In this document: positions 63,775-64,000 of the stretch, in pieces
Layout: every line of letters begins with the position of its first letter
How positions within the stretch are numbered: position 1 is the first letter of the stretch
Source: Prostheceraeus crozeri
Lineage: Eukaryota; Platyhelminthes; Polycladida; Euryleptidae
Direction: 5' to 3'
Assembly (NCBI GenBank): GCA_907163375.1
Contig: CAJQUW010007109.1
Location: 62,001 to 126,000 of the forward strand
DNA: 64,000 nt
Notes under the pieces: generated by a model
Told to the model about the DNA's origin: nothing
Databases searched by the model: none
The model's input: the letters and a program-made list of their open reading frames with translations, nothing else
Translations under genes and position numbers: made by a program

Positions 63775-64000
63775 AAATTGCATAGCAACTCATTTAACCA
63801 ATTCACGTGACCGAGCAGGTGGGCGGAAGAAAAGGACTTTGGCAAACAATAACGTAGAACCGTTGAGTGATGATGACAAATAATATGAACTTAAGTGAGT
63901 AATTTTAGTGTTTTTTACCAATCATAGATTCTAGTAAACTATCTGAAACGAAAGCAGTAGATCTACCTGCTATTATAGTCCAAATTTCCCACAATCCTTC

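Overview
The window is metazoan nuclear DNA, most likely from a marine invertebrate. The signs are spliceosomal introns, Ty3/gypsy, LINE-like, R2-like and CACTA/EnSpm-like transposons, two Polinton/adintovirus-class elements, and abundant TACATGTA- and TAGGCCTA-type words in the spacers. No host species can be named from the sequence. The window is mostly mobile DNA in nested layers, and very little of it looks like ordinary host gene.

Positions 1 to about 4700 hold no convincing gene, but do hold a hairpin-repeat cluster (1041-1662) and a 126-bp palindrome (3654-3779). Polinton-like element 1 runs from about 4.9 kb to 30.0 kb. Its left edge is a set of 290-bp tandem repeats plus an inverted copy. 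Next come small TATA-driven genes separated by a 141-bp repeat that carries a histone-type 3' stem-loop. Then come a spliced protein-primed type B DNA polymerase, two tandem structural-type genes, two PC4-like paralogues, a TBP-like gene, an adenain-like protease, a split major capsid gene, a minor-capsid-like gene, a chromodomain integrase, a packaging ATPase and a RING-type gene. A 5.4-kb gypsy element (24035-29427, TSD CTAAC) sits exactly at the stop codon of the RING gene. That gypsy is itself split by a 771-bp inverted-repeat transposon. No right terminal repeat was found for element 1.

From 30.0 to 38.5 kb there is a 5'-truncated R2/NeSL-type retrotransposon with a 65-bp target duplication, then pieces of coding exon. 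One piece resembles the C-terminal part of a CACTA/EnSpm transposase. Polinton 2 (38506-60459) lies inside that reading frame. It has exact ends: terminal inverted repeats beginning AGTAATGGGC and a 6-bp target duplication CAAATA. The interrupted frame resumes at 60466 and further companion exons follow to 63.8 kb. Polinton 2 is visibly more AT-rich than its surroundings. It carries a dead LINE (about 40.3-44.4 kb), a protease, an integrase fused to a parvovirus-type phospholipase A2 domain, capsid-type genes, a fibre-like gene, a polymerase, an ATPase and other Polinton-type genes.

Both Polintons look decayed. Many genes carry single in-frame stops or one-base frameshifts, although several frames are intact (protease in both, integrase and ATPase in element 1, capsid candidate in Polinton 2).

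Three things stand out. (1) Element 1 appears to carry its own transcription kit: a TBP-like protein, PC4-like proteins, TATA boxes, and repeated histone-type mRNA 3' ends. (2) Polinton 2 is peppered with short GC-rich double-hairpin elements, many in frame inside coding regions, recalling mobile double-hairpin or palindromic elements of fungal mitochondria and Rickettsia. (3) Polinton 2 fuses PLA2 to integrase in one frame.
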